Assembly: GCF_031143425.1 (NCBI RefSeq)
Contig: NW_027150045.1
Span: forward strand, 1 to 64,000
From: Pleurodeles waltl
Lineage: Eukaryota; Chordata; Amphibia; Caudata; Salamandridae
Direction: 5' to 3'
DNA: 64,000 nt
Part shown: one piece after another, positions 43,430 through 55,600 of the stretch
Layout of the letters: every line of letters begins with the position of its first letter
Numbering within the stretch: the first letter of the stretch is position 1
Notes under the pieces: generated by a model
Told to the model about the DNA's origin: nothing
What the model saw: the letters and a program-made list of their open reading frames with translations, nothing else
The model's database searches: none
Made by a program: the position numbers and the translations under genes

Positions 43430-46400
43430 GGATTCTGATTGGCTGCTGGTTCTAGGGCTGTGATTGGTGATTAGGGCTGGGATTCTGATTGGCTGCTGGT
43501 TCTAGGGCTGTGAATGGTGGTTAGGGCTGGGATTCTGATTGGCTGCTGGTTCTAGGGCTGTGATTAGGGCTGTGGTTAGGGCTGGGATTCTGATTGGCTG
43601 TTTGTTCTAGGGCTGTGGTTAGGGCTGGGATTCTGATTGGCTGTTGGTTCTAGGGCTGTGGTTAGGGCTGGGATTCTGACTGGCTGTTGCTTCTCGGGCT
43701 GTGGTTAGGGCTGGGATTCTGACTGGCTGTTTCTTCTCGGGCTCTGATTGGTGGTTAGGGCTGGGATTCTGACTGGCTGTTGGTTCTCGGGCTCTGATTG
43801 GTGGGTAGGGCTGGGATTCTGACTGGCTGTTGGTTCTCGGGCTCTGATTGGTGGGTAGGGCTGGGATTCTGACTGGCTGTTGGTTCTCGGGCTCTGATTG
43901 GTGGGTAGGGCTGGGATTCTGACTGGCTGTTGGTTCTCGGGCTCTGATTGGTGGGTAGGGCTGGGATTCTGACTGGCTGTTGGTTCGCGGGCTCTGATTG
44001 GTGGGTAGGGCTGGGATTCTGATTGGCTGTTTGTTCGCGGGCTCTGATTGGTGGGTAGGGCGGGTAGGGCTGGGATTCTGACTGGCTGTTGGTTCTCGGG
44101 CTCTGATTGGTGGGTAGGGCTGGGATTCTGACTGGCTGTTGGTTCTCGGGCTCTGATTGGTGGGTAGGGCTGGGATTCTGACTGGCTGTTGGTTCTCGGG
44201 CTCTGATTGGTGGGTAGAGCTGGGATTCTGACTGGCTGTTGGTTCTCGGGCTCTGATTGGTGGGTGGGTCTGGGATTCTGACTGGCTGTTGGTTCTCGGG
44301 CTCTGAGTGGTGGTTAGGGCGGGTTGGGTCTGGGATTCTGACTGGCTGTTGGTTCTCGGGCTCTGATTGGTGGGTAGGGCTGGGATTCTGACTGGCTGTT
44401 GGTTCTCGGGCTCTGATTGGTGGGTAGGGCTGGGATTCTGACTGGCTGTTGGTTCTCGGGCTCTGATTGGTGGGTAGGGCTGGGATTCTGATTGGCTGTT
44501 GGTTCTCGGGCTCTGATTGGTGGGTAGGGCTGGGATTCTGATTGGCTGTTGGTTCTCGGGCTCTGATTGGTGGGTAGGGCTGGGAATCTGATTGTCTGTT
44601 GGTTCTCGGGCTCTGATTGGTGGGTAGGGCTGGGATTCTGATTGGCTGTTGGTTCTCGGGCTCTGATTGGTGGTTAGCGCTGAGATTCTGATTGGCTGTT
44701 GGTTCTCGGGCTGTGATTGGTGGTTAGGGCAGGTGTGGCTGGGATTCTGATTGGCTGTTGGTTCTCGGGTTCTTATTGGTGGGTAGGGCTGGGATTCTGA
44801 TTGGCTGTTGGTTCTCGGGCTCTGATTGGTGGGTAGGGCTGGGATTCTGATTGGCTGTTGGTTCTCGGGCTCTGATTGGTGGGTAGGGCTGGGATTCTGA
44901 CTGGCTGTTGGTTCTCGGGCTCTGATTGGTGGGTAGGGCTGGGATTCTGCTCTTGGTTCTCGGGCTCTGATTGGTGGTTAGGGCTGGGATTCTGACTGGC
45001 TGTTGGTTCTCGGGCTCTGATTGGTCGTTAGGGCTGGGATTCTGACTGGCTGTTGGTTCTCGGGCTCTGATTGGTGGGTAGGGCTGGGATTCTGCTGTTG
45101 GTTCTCGGGCTCTGATTGGTGGTTAGGGCTGGGATTCTGACTGGCTGTTGGTTCTCGGGCTCTGATTGGTCGTTAGGGCTGGGATTCTGACTGTCTGTTG
45201 GTTCTCGGGCTCTGATTGGTGGGTAGGACTGGGATTCTGCTGTTGGTTCTCGGGCTCTGATTGGTGGTTAGGGCTGGGATTCTGACTGGCTGTTGGTTCT
45301 CGGGCTCTGATTGGTGGTTAGGGCTGGGATTCTGATTGGCTGCTGGTTCTAGGGCTGTGATTGGTGGTTAGGGCTGGGATTCTGATTGGCTGCTGGTTCT
45401 AGGGCTGTGATTGGTGGTTAGGGCTGGGATTCTGATTGGCTGCTGGTTCTAGGGCTGTGATTAGGGCTGTGGTTAGGGCTGGGATTCTGATTGGCTGTTC
45501 TAGGGCTGTGGTTAGGGCTGGGATTCTGATTGGCTGTTGGTTCTAGGGCTGTGGTTAGGGCTGGGATTCTGACTGGCTGTTGCTTCTCGGGCTGTGGTTA
45601 GGGCTGGGATTCTGACTGGCTGTTTCTTCTCGGGCTCTGATTGGTGGTTAGGGCTGGGATTCTGACTGGCTGTTGGTTCTCGGGCTCTGATTGGTGGGTA
45701 GGGCTGGGATTCTGACTGGCTGTTGGTTCTCGGGCTCTGATTGGTGGGTAGGGCTGGGATTCTGACTGGCTGTTGGTTCTCGGGCTCTGATTGGTGGGTA
45801 GGGCTGGGATTCTGACTGGCTGTTGGTTCTCGGGCTCTGATTGGTGGGTAGGGCTGGGATTCTGACTGGCTGTTGGTTCGCGGGCTCTGATTGGTGGGTA
45901 GGGCTGGGATTCTGATTGGCTGTTTGTTCGCGGGCTCTGATTGGTGGGTAGGGCGGGTAGGGCTGGGATTCTGACTGGCTGTTGGTTCTCGGGCTCTGAT
46001 TGGTGGGTAGGGCTGGGATTCTGACTGGCTGTTGGTTCTCGGGCTCTGATTGGTGGGTAGGGCTGGGATTCTGACTGGCTGTTGGTTCTCGGGCTCTGAT
46101 TGGTGGGTAGGGCTGGGATTCTGACTGGCTGTTGGTTCTCGGGCTCTGATTGGTGGGTAGAGCTCGGATTCTGACTGGCTGTTGGTTCTCGGGCTCTGAT
46201 TGGTGGGTAGGGCTGGGATTCTGACTGGCTGTTGGTTCTCGGGCTCTGATTGGTGGTTAGGGCGGGTAGGGCTGGGATTCTGACTGGCTGTTGGTTCTCG
46301 GGCTCTGATTGGTGGGTAGGGCTGGGATTCTGACTGGCTGTTGGTTCTCGGGCTCTGATTGGTGGGTAGGGCTGGGATTCTGACTGGCTGTTGGTTCTCG

Positions 46401-47300
46401 GGCTCTGATTGGTGGGTAGGGCTGGGATTCTGATTGGCTGTTGGTTCTCGGGCTCTGATTGGTGGGTAGGGCTGGGATTCTGATTGGCTGTTGGTTCTCG
46501 GGCTCTGATTGGTGGGTAGGGCTGGGATTCTGATTGTCTGTTGGTTCTCGGGCTCTGATTGGTGGGTAGGGCTGGGATTCTGATTGTCTGTTGGTTCTCG
46601 GGCTCTGATTGGTGGGTAGGGCTGGGATTCTGATTGGCTGTTGGTTCTCGGGCTCTGATTGGTGGTTAGGGCTGGGATTCTGATTGGCTGTTGGTTCTCG
46701 TGCTGTGATTGGTGGTTAGGGCGGGTAGGGCTGGGATTCTGATTGGCTGTTGGTTCTCGGGTTCTGATTGGTGGGTAGGGCTGGGATTCTGATTGGCTGT
46801 TGGTTCTCTGGCTCTGATTGGTGGGTAGGGCTGGGATTCTGTTTGGCTGTTGGTTCTCGGGCTCTGATTGGTGGGTAGGGCTGGGATTCTGACTGGCTGT
46901 TGGTTCTCGGGCTCTGATTGGTGGGTAGGGTTGGGATTCTGCTCTTGGTTCTCGGGCTCTGATTGGTGGTTAGGGCTGGGATTCTGACTGGCTGTTGGTT
47001 CTCGGGCTCTGATTGGTCGTTAGGGCTGGGATTCTGACTGGCTGTTGGTTCTCGGGCTCTGATTGGTGGGTAGGGCTGGGATTCTGCTGTTGGTTCTCAG
47101 GCTCTGATTGGTGGTTAGGGCTGGGATTCTGACTGGCTGTTGGTTCTCGGGCTCTGATTGGTCGTTAGGGCTGGGATTCTGACTGGCTGTTGGTTCTCGG
47201 GCTCTGATTGGTGGGTAGGACTTGGATTCTGCTGTTGGTTCTCGGGCTCTGATTGGTGGTTAGGGCTGGGATTCTGACTGGCTGTTGGTTCTCGGGCTCT
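43430..47300 (+). repeat. Higher-order duplication A, ~1.9-2.0 kb offset
   Basis: Landmarks recur in order with offsets that drift by monomer-sized steps. tgattagggctgtggttag is at 43561 and 45458 (1897). The extended monomer is at 44051 and 45944 (1893). Further landmarks are 44311/46254 (1943) and 44721/46712 (1991). Confidence 0.8.
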
Positions 47301-49639
47301 GATTGGTCGTTAGGGCTGGGATTCTGACTGGCTGTTGGTTCTCGGGCTCTGATTGGTGGTTAGGGCTGGGATTCTGACTGGCTGTTGGATCTCGAGCTCT
47401 GATTGGTGGGTAGGGCTGGGATTCTGACTGGCTGTTGGTTCTCGGGCTCTGATTGGTGGATAGGGCTGGGATTCTGACTGGCTTTTGGTTCTCGGGCTCT
47501 GATTGGTGGGTAGGGCTGGGATTCTGACTGGCTGTTGGTTCTCGGGCTCTGATTGGTGGGTAGGGCTGGAATTCTGACTGGCTGTTGGATCTCGGGCTCT
47601 GATTGGTGGGTAGGGCTGGGATTCTGATTGGCTGTTGGTTCTCGGGCTGTGATTGGTGGGTAGGGCTGGGATTCTGATTGGCTGTTGGTTCTCGGGCTGT
47701 GATTGGTGGTTAGGGCGGGTAGGGCTGGGATTCTGATTGGCTGTTGGTTCTCAGGCTCTGATTGGTGGGTAGGGCTGGGATTCTGACTGGCTGTTGGTTC
47801 TCGGGCTCTGATTGGTGGGTAGGGCTGGGATTCTGACTGGCTGTTGGTTCTCGGGCCCTGATTGGTGGGTAGGGCTGGGATTCTGACTTGCTGTTGGTTC
47901 TCGGGATCTGATTGGTGGGTAGGGCTGGGATTCTGACTGGCTGTTGGTTCTCGGGCTCTGATTGGTGGTTAGGGCTGGGATTCTGATTGGCTGTTGGTTC
48001 TCTGGATCTGATTGGTGGGTAGGGCTGGGATTCTGACTGGCTGTTGGTTCTCGGGCTCTGATTGATGAGTAGGGCTGGGATTCTGACTGGCTGTTGGTTC
48101 TCGGGCTCTGATTGGTGGGTAGGGCTGGGATTCTGCCTGGCTGTTGGTTCTCGGGCTATGATTGGTGGGTAGGGCTGGGATTCTGTCTGGCTGTTGGTTC
48201 TCGGGCTCTGATTGGTGGGTAGGGCTGGGATTCTGACTGGCTGTTGGTTCTCTGGCTCTGATTGGTGGGTAGGGCTGGGATTCTGTCTGGCTGTTGGTTC
48301 TCGGGCTCTGATTGGTGGGTAGGGCTGGGATTCTGACTGCCTGTTGGTTCTCGGGCTCTGATTGGTGGTTAGGGCTTGGATTCTGATTGGCTGTTGGTTC
48401 TCAGGCTGTGATTGGTGGTTAGGGCGGGTAGGGCTGGGATTCTGATTGGCTGTTGGTTCTCGGGATGTGATTGGTGGTTAGGGCGGGTAGGGCTGGGATT
48501 CTGATTGGCTGTTGGTTCTCGGGTTCTGATTGGTGGGTAGGGCTGGGATTCTGATTGGCTGTTGGTTCTCGGGCTCTGACTGGTGGTTAGGGCTGGGATT
48601 CTGACTGGTTGTTGGTTCTCGGGCTCTGATTGGTGGGTAGGGCTGGGATTCTGACTGGCTGTTGGTTCTCGGGCTCTGATTGGTGGGTAGGGCTGGGATT
48701 CTGACTGGCTGTTGGTTCTCGGGCTCTGATTGGTGGGTAGGGCTGGGATTCTGACTGGCTGTTGGTTCTCGGGCTCTGATTGGTGGGTAGGGCTGGGATT
48801 CTGACTGGCTGTTGGTTCTCGGGCTCTGATTGGTGGGAAGGGCTGGGATTCTGACTGGCTGTTGGTTCTCGGGCTCTGATTGGTGGGTAGGGCTGGGATT
48901 CTGACTGGCTGTTGGTTCTCGGGCTCTGATTGGTGGGTAGGGCTGGGATTCTGACTGGCTGTTGGATCTCGGGCTCTGATTGGTGGGTAGGGCTGGGATT
49001 CTGACTGGCTGTTGGTTCTCGGGCTCTGATTGGAGGATAGGGCTGGGATTCTGACTGGCTGTTGGTTCTCGGGCTATGATTGGTGGGTAGGGCTGGGATT
49101 CTGACTGGCTGTTGGTTCTCGGGCTCTGATTGGTGGGTAGGGCTGGGATTCTGACTGGCTGTTGGATCTCGGGCTCTGATTGGTGGGTAGGGCTGGGATT
49201 CTGATTGGCTGTTGGTTCTCGGGCTGTGATTGGTGGGTAGGGCTGGGATTCTGATTGGCTGTTGGTTCTCGGGCTGTGATTGGTGGTTAGGGCGGGTAGG
49301 GCTGGGATTCTGATTGGCTGTTGGTTCTCAGGCTCTGATTGGTGGGTAGGGCTCTGATTCTGACTGGCTGTTGGTTCTCGGGCTCTGATTGGTGGGTAGG
49401 GCTGGGATTCTGACTGGCTGTTGGTTCTCGGGCTCTGATTGGTGGGTAGGGCTGGGATTCTGACTTGCTGTTGGTTCTCGGGATCTGATTGGTGGGTAGG
49501 GCTGGGATTCTGACTGGCTGTTGGTTCTCGGGCTCTGATTGGTGGTTAGGGCTGGGATTCTGATTGGCTGTTGGTTCTCTGGATCTGATTGGTGGGTAGG
49601 GCTGGGATTCTGACTGGCTGTTGGTTCTCGGGCTCTGAT

Positions 49640-52600
49640 TGATGAGTAGGGCTGGGATTCTGACTGGCTGTTGGTTCTCGGGCTCTGATTGGTGGTTAGG
49701 GCTGGGATTCTGTCTGGCTGTTGGTTCTCGGGATCTGATTGGTGGGTAGGGCTGGGATTCTGACTGGCTGTTGGTTCTCGGGCTCTGATTGATGGGTAGG
49801 GCTGGGATTCTGACTGGCTGTTGGTTCTCGGGCTCTGATTGGTGGTTAGGGCTGGGATTCTGATTGGCTGTTGGTTCTCGGGATCTGATTGGTGGGTAGG
49901 GCTGGGATTCTGACTGGCTGTTGGTTCTCGGGCTCTGATTGATGGGTAGGGCTGGGATTCTGACTGGCTGTTGGTTCTCGGGCTCTGATTGGTGGTTAGG
50001 GCTGGGATTCTGTCTGGCTGTTGGTTCTCGCGCTCTGATTGGTGGTTAGGGCTGGGATTCTGACTGGCTGGTGGTTCTCGGGATCTGATTGGTGGGTAGG
50101 GCTGGGATGCTGATTGGCTGTTGGTTCTCGGGCTCTGATTGGTGGTTAAGGCTGGGATTCTGATTGGCTTTTGGTTCTCGGGCTCTGATTGGTGGGTAGG
50201 GCTGGGATTCTGATTGGCTGTTGGTTCTCGGGCTCTGATTGGTGGGTAGGGCTGGGATTCTGATTGGCTGTTGGTTCTCGGGCTCTGATTGGTGGGTGGG
50301 GCTGGGATTCTGACTGGCTGTTGGTTCTCGGGCTCTGATTGGTGGGTAGGGTTGGGATTCTGATTGGCTTTTGGTTCTCGGGCTCTGATTGGTGGTTAGG
50401 GCTGGGATTCTGATTGGCTGTTGGTTCTTGGGCTGTGATTGGTGGTTAGGGCGTGTAGGGCTGGGATTCTGATTGGCTGTTGGTTCTCGGGCTCTGATTG
50501 GTGGGTAGGGCTGGGATTCTGATTGGCTGTTGGATCTCGGGCTCTGATTGGTGGGTAGGGCTGGGATTCTGACTGGCAGTTGGTTCTCAGGCTCTGATTG
50601 GTGGGTAGGGCTGGGATTCTGATTGGCTTTTGTTTATCGGGCTCTGATTGGTGGTTAGGGCTGGGATTCTGATTGGCTGTTGGTTCTCGGGCTGTGATTG
50701 GTGGTTAGGGCGGGTAGGGCTGGGATTCTGATTGGCTGTTGGTTCTCGGGTTCTAATTGGTGGGTAGGGCTGGGATTCTGATTGGCTGTTGGTTCTCGGG
50801 CTCTGACTGGTGGTTAGGGTTGGGATTCTGACTGGCTGTTGGTTCTCGGGCTCTGATTGGTGGGTAGGGCTGGGATTCTGACTGGCTGTTGGTTCTCGGG
50901 CTCTGATTGGTGGGTAGGGCTGGGATTCTGACTGGCTGTTGGTTCTCGGGCTCTGATTGGTGGGTAGGGCTGGGATTCTGACTGGCTGTTGGTTCTCGGG
51001 CTCTGATTGGTGGGTAGGGCTGGGATTCTGACTGGCTGTTGGTTCTCGGGCTCTGATTGGTGGGAAGGGCTGGGATTCTGACTGGCTGTTGGTTCTCGGG
51101 CTCTGATTGGTGGGTAGGGCTGGGATTCTGACTGGCTGTTGGTTCTCGGGCTCTGATTGGTGGTTAGGGCTGGGATTCTGACTGGCTGTTGGTTCTCGGG
51201 CTCTGATTGGTGGTTAGGGCTGGGATTCTGACTGGCTGTTGGTTCTCGGGTTCTGATTGGTGGTTAGGGCTGGGATTCTGACTGGCTGTTGGATCTCGGG
51301 CTCTGATTGGTGGGTAGGGCTGGGATTCTGACTGGCTGTTGGTTCTCGGGCTCTGATTGGTGGGTAGGGCTGGGATTCTGACTGGCTGTTGGTTCTCGGG
51401 CTCTGATTGGTGGGTAGGGCTGGGATTCTCACTGGCTGTTGGTTCTCGGGCTCTGATTGGTGGGTAGGGCTGGGATTCTGATTGGCTGTTGGTTCTCGGG
51501 CTGTGATTGGTGGGTAGGGCTGGGATTCTGATTGGCTGTCGGTTCTTGGGCTGTGATTGGTGGTTAGGGCGGGTAGGGCTGGGATTCTGATTGGCTGTTG
51601 GTTCTCGGGCTCTGATTGGTGGGTAGGGCTGGGATTCTGACTGGCTGTTGGTTCTCGGGCTCTGATTGGTGGGTAGGGCTGGGATTCTGACTTGCTGTTG
51701 GTTCTCTGGCTCTGATTGGTGGGTAGGGCTGGGATTATGACTGGCTGTTGGTTCTCGGGATCTGATTGGTGGGTAGGGCTGGCATTCTGACTGGCTGTTG
51801 GTTCTCGGGCTCTGATTGGTGGTTAGGGCTGGGATTCTGACTGGCTGTTGGTTCTCGGGCTCTGATTGGTGGTTAGGGCTGGGATTCTGACTGGCTGTTG
51901 GTTCTCGGGCTCTGATTGGTGGGTAGGACTGGGATTCTGACTGGCTGTTGGTTCTCGGGCTCTGATTGGTGGGTAGGGCTGGGATTCTGCCTGGCTGTTG
52001 GTTCTCGGGCTATGATTGGTGGGTAGGGCTGGGATTCTGTCTGGCTGTTGGTTCTCGGGCTATGATTGGTGGTTAGGGCTGGGATTCTGATTGGCTGTTG
52101 GTTCTCAGGCTGTGATTGGTGGTTAGGGCGGGTAGGGCTGGGATTCTGATTGGCTGTTGGTTCTCGGGCTGTGATTGGTGAGTAGGGCTGGGATTCTGAT
52201 TGGCTGTTGGATCTCGGGCTCTGATTGGTGGGTAGGGCTGGGATTCTGACTGGCTGTTGGTTCTCGGGCTCTGATTGGTGGGTAGGGCAGGGATTCTGAC
52301 TGGCTGTTGGTTCTCGGGCTCTGATTGGTGGTTAGGGCTGGTATTCTGTCTGGCTGTTGGTTCTCGGGCTCTGATTGGTGGTTAGGGCTGGGATTCTGAC
52401 TGGCTGTTGGTTCTCGGGATCTGATTGGTGGGTAGGGCTGGGATTCTGATTGGCTGTTGGTTCTCGGGCTGTGATTGGTGGTTAAGGCTGGGATTCTGAT
52501 TGGCTGTTGGTTCTCGGGCTCTGATTGGTGGGTAGGGCTGGGATTCTGATTGGCTGTTGGTTCTCGGGCTCTGATTGGTGGGTAGGGCTGGGATTCTGAT

Positions 52601-55600
52601 TGGCTATTGGTTCTCGGGCTCTGATTGGTGGGTAGGGCTGGGATTCTGACTGGCTGTTGGTTCTCGGTCTCTGATTGGTGGGTAGGGCTGGGATTCTGAT
52701 TGGCTTTTGGTTCTCGGGCTCTGATTGGTGGTTAGGGCTAGGATTCTGATTGGCTGTTGGTTCTCGGGCTGTGATTGGTGGTTAGGGCGGGTAGGGCTGG
52801 GATTCTGATTGGCTGTTGGTTCTCGGGCTCCGATTGGTGGGTAGGGCTGGGATTCTGATTGGCTGTTGGTTCTCGGGCTCCGATTGGTGGGTAGGGCTGG
52901 GATTCTGACTGGCTGTTGGTTCTCGGGCTCTGATTGGTGGGCAGGGCTGGGATTCTGATTGGCTGTTGGTTCTCGGGCTCTGATTGGTGGGCAGGGCTGG
53001 GATTCTGACTGGCTGTTGGTTCTCGGGCTCTGATTGGTGGGCAGGGCTGGGATTCTGACTGGCTGTTGGTTCTCGGGCTCTGATTGGTGGGTAGGGCTGG
53101 GATTATGACTGGCTATTGGTTCTTGGGCTCTGATTGGTGGGTAGGGCTGGGATTATGACTGGCTGTTGGTTCTCGGGCTCTGATTGGTGGGTAGGGCTGG
53201 CATTCTGACTGGCTGTTGGTTCTCGGGCTCTGATTGGTGGTTAAGGCTGGGATTCTGACTGGCTGTTGGTTCTCGGACTCTGATTGCTGGTTAGGGCTGG
53301 GATTCTGACTGGCTGTTGGTTCTCGGGCTCTGATTGGTGGGTAGGGCTGGGATTCTGACTGGCTGTTGGTTCTCGGGCTCTGATTGGTGGGTAGGGCTGG
53401 GATTCTGATTGGCTGTTGGTTCTCGGGCTGTGATTGGTGGGTAGGGCTGGGATTCTGATTGGCTGTTGTTTCTCGGGCTCTGAGTGGTGGTTAGGGCTGG
53501 GATTCTGATTGGCTGTTGGTTCTCGGGCTCTGACTGGTGGTTAGGGCTGGGATTCTGACTGGCTGTTGGTTCTCGGGCTGTGATTGGTGGTTAGGGCTGG
53601 GATTCTGATTGGCTGTTGGTTCTCGGGCTCTGATTGGTGGGTAGGGCTGGGATTCTGATCGGCTGTTGGTTCTCGGGCTCTGATTGGTGGGTAGGGCTGG
53701 GATTCTGACTGGCTGTTGGTTCTCGGGCTCTGATTGGTGGGTAGGGCTGGGATTCTGACTGGCTGTTGGTTCTCGGGCTCTGATTGGTGGGTAGGGCTGG
53801 GATTCTGATTGGCTTTTGGTTCTCGGGCTCTGATTGGTGGTTAGGGCTGGGATTCTGATTGGCTGTTGGTTCTCGGGCTGTGATTGGTGGTTAGGTCGGG
53901 TAGGGCTGGGATTCTGATTGGCTGTTGGTTCTCGGGCTCTGATTGGTGGGTAGGGCTGGGATTCTGATTGGCTGTTGGTTCTCGGGTTCTGATTGGTGGG
54001 TAGGGCTGGGATTCTGATTGGCTGTTGGTTCTCGGGCTCTGACTGGTGGTTAGGGCTGGGATTCTGACTGGCTGTTGGTTCTCGGGCTCTGATTGGTGGG
54101 TAGGGCTGGGATTCTGACTGGCTGTTGGTTCTCGGGCTCTGATTGGTGGGTAGGGCTGGGATTCTGACTGGCTGTTGGTTCTCGGGCTCTGATTGGTGGG
54201 TAGGGCTGGGATTCTGACTGGCTGTTGGTTCTCGGGCTCTGATTGGTGGGAAGGGCTGGGATTCTGACTGGCTGTTGGTTCTCGGGCTCTGATTGGTGGG
54301 TAGGGCTGGGATTCTGACTGGCTGTTGGTTCTCGGGCTCTGATTGGTGGTTAGGGCTGGGATTCTGACTGGCTGTTGGTTCTCGGGCTCTGATTGGTGGT
54401 TAGGGCTGGGATTCTGACTGGCTGTTGGTTCTCGGGCTCTGATTGGTGGTTAGGGCTGGGATTCTGACTGGCTGTTGGTTCTCGGGCTCTGATTGGTGGG
54501 TAGGGCTGAGATTCTGACTGGCTGTTGGTTCTCGGGCTCTGATTGGTGGGTAGGGCTGGGATTCTGCCTGGCTGTTGGTTCTCGGGCTATGATTGGTGGG
54601 TAGGGCTGGGATTCTGACTGGCTGTTGGTTCTCGGGCTCTGATTGGTGGGTAGGGCTGGGATTCTGACTGGCTGTTGGATCTCGGGCTCTGATTGGTGGG
54701 TAGGGCTGGGATTCTGATTGGCTGTTGGTTCTCGGGCTGTGATTGGTGGGTAGGGCTGGGATTCTGATTGGCTGTTGGTTCTCGGGCTGTGATTGGTGGT
54801 TAGGGCGGGTAGGGCTGGGATTCTGATTGGCTGTTGGTTCTCAGGCTCTGATTGGTGGGTAGGGCTGGGATTCTGACTGGCTGTTGGTTCTCGGGCTCTG
54901 ATTGGTGGGTAGGGCTGGGATTCTGACTGGCTGTTGGTTCTCGGGCTCTGATTGATGGGTAGGGCTGGGATTCTGACTTGCTGTTGGTTCTCGGGATCTG
55001 ATTGGTGGGTAGGGCTGGGATTCTGACTGGCTGTTGGTTCTCGGGCTCTGATTGGTGGTTAGGGCTGGGATTCTGATTGGCTGTTGGTTCTCTGGATCTG
55101 ATTGGTGGGTAGGGCTGGGATTCTGACTGGCTGTTGGTTCTCGGGCTCCGATTGATGAGTAGGGCTGGGATTCTGACTGGCTGTTGGTTCTCGGGCTCTG
55201 ATTGGTGGTTAGGGCTGGGATTCTGTCTGGCTGTTGGTTCTCGGGATCTGATTGGTGGGTAGGGCTGGGATTCTGACTGGCTGTTGGTTCTCGGGCTCTG
55301 ATTGATGGGTAGGGCTGGGATTCTGACTGGCTGTTGGTTCTCGGGCTCTGATTGGTGGTTAGGGCTGGGATTCTGATTGGCTGTTGGTTCTCGGGATCTG
55401 ATTGGTGGGTAGGGCTGGGATTCTGACTGGCTGTTGGTTCTCGGGCTCTGATTGATGGGTAGGGCTGGGATTCTGACTGGCTGTTGGTTCTCGGGCTCTG
55501 ATTGGTGGTTAGGGCTGGGATTCTGTCTGGCTGTTGGTTCTCGGGCTCTGATTGGTGGTTAGGGCTGGGATTCTGACTGGCTGGTGGTTCTCGGGATCTG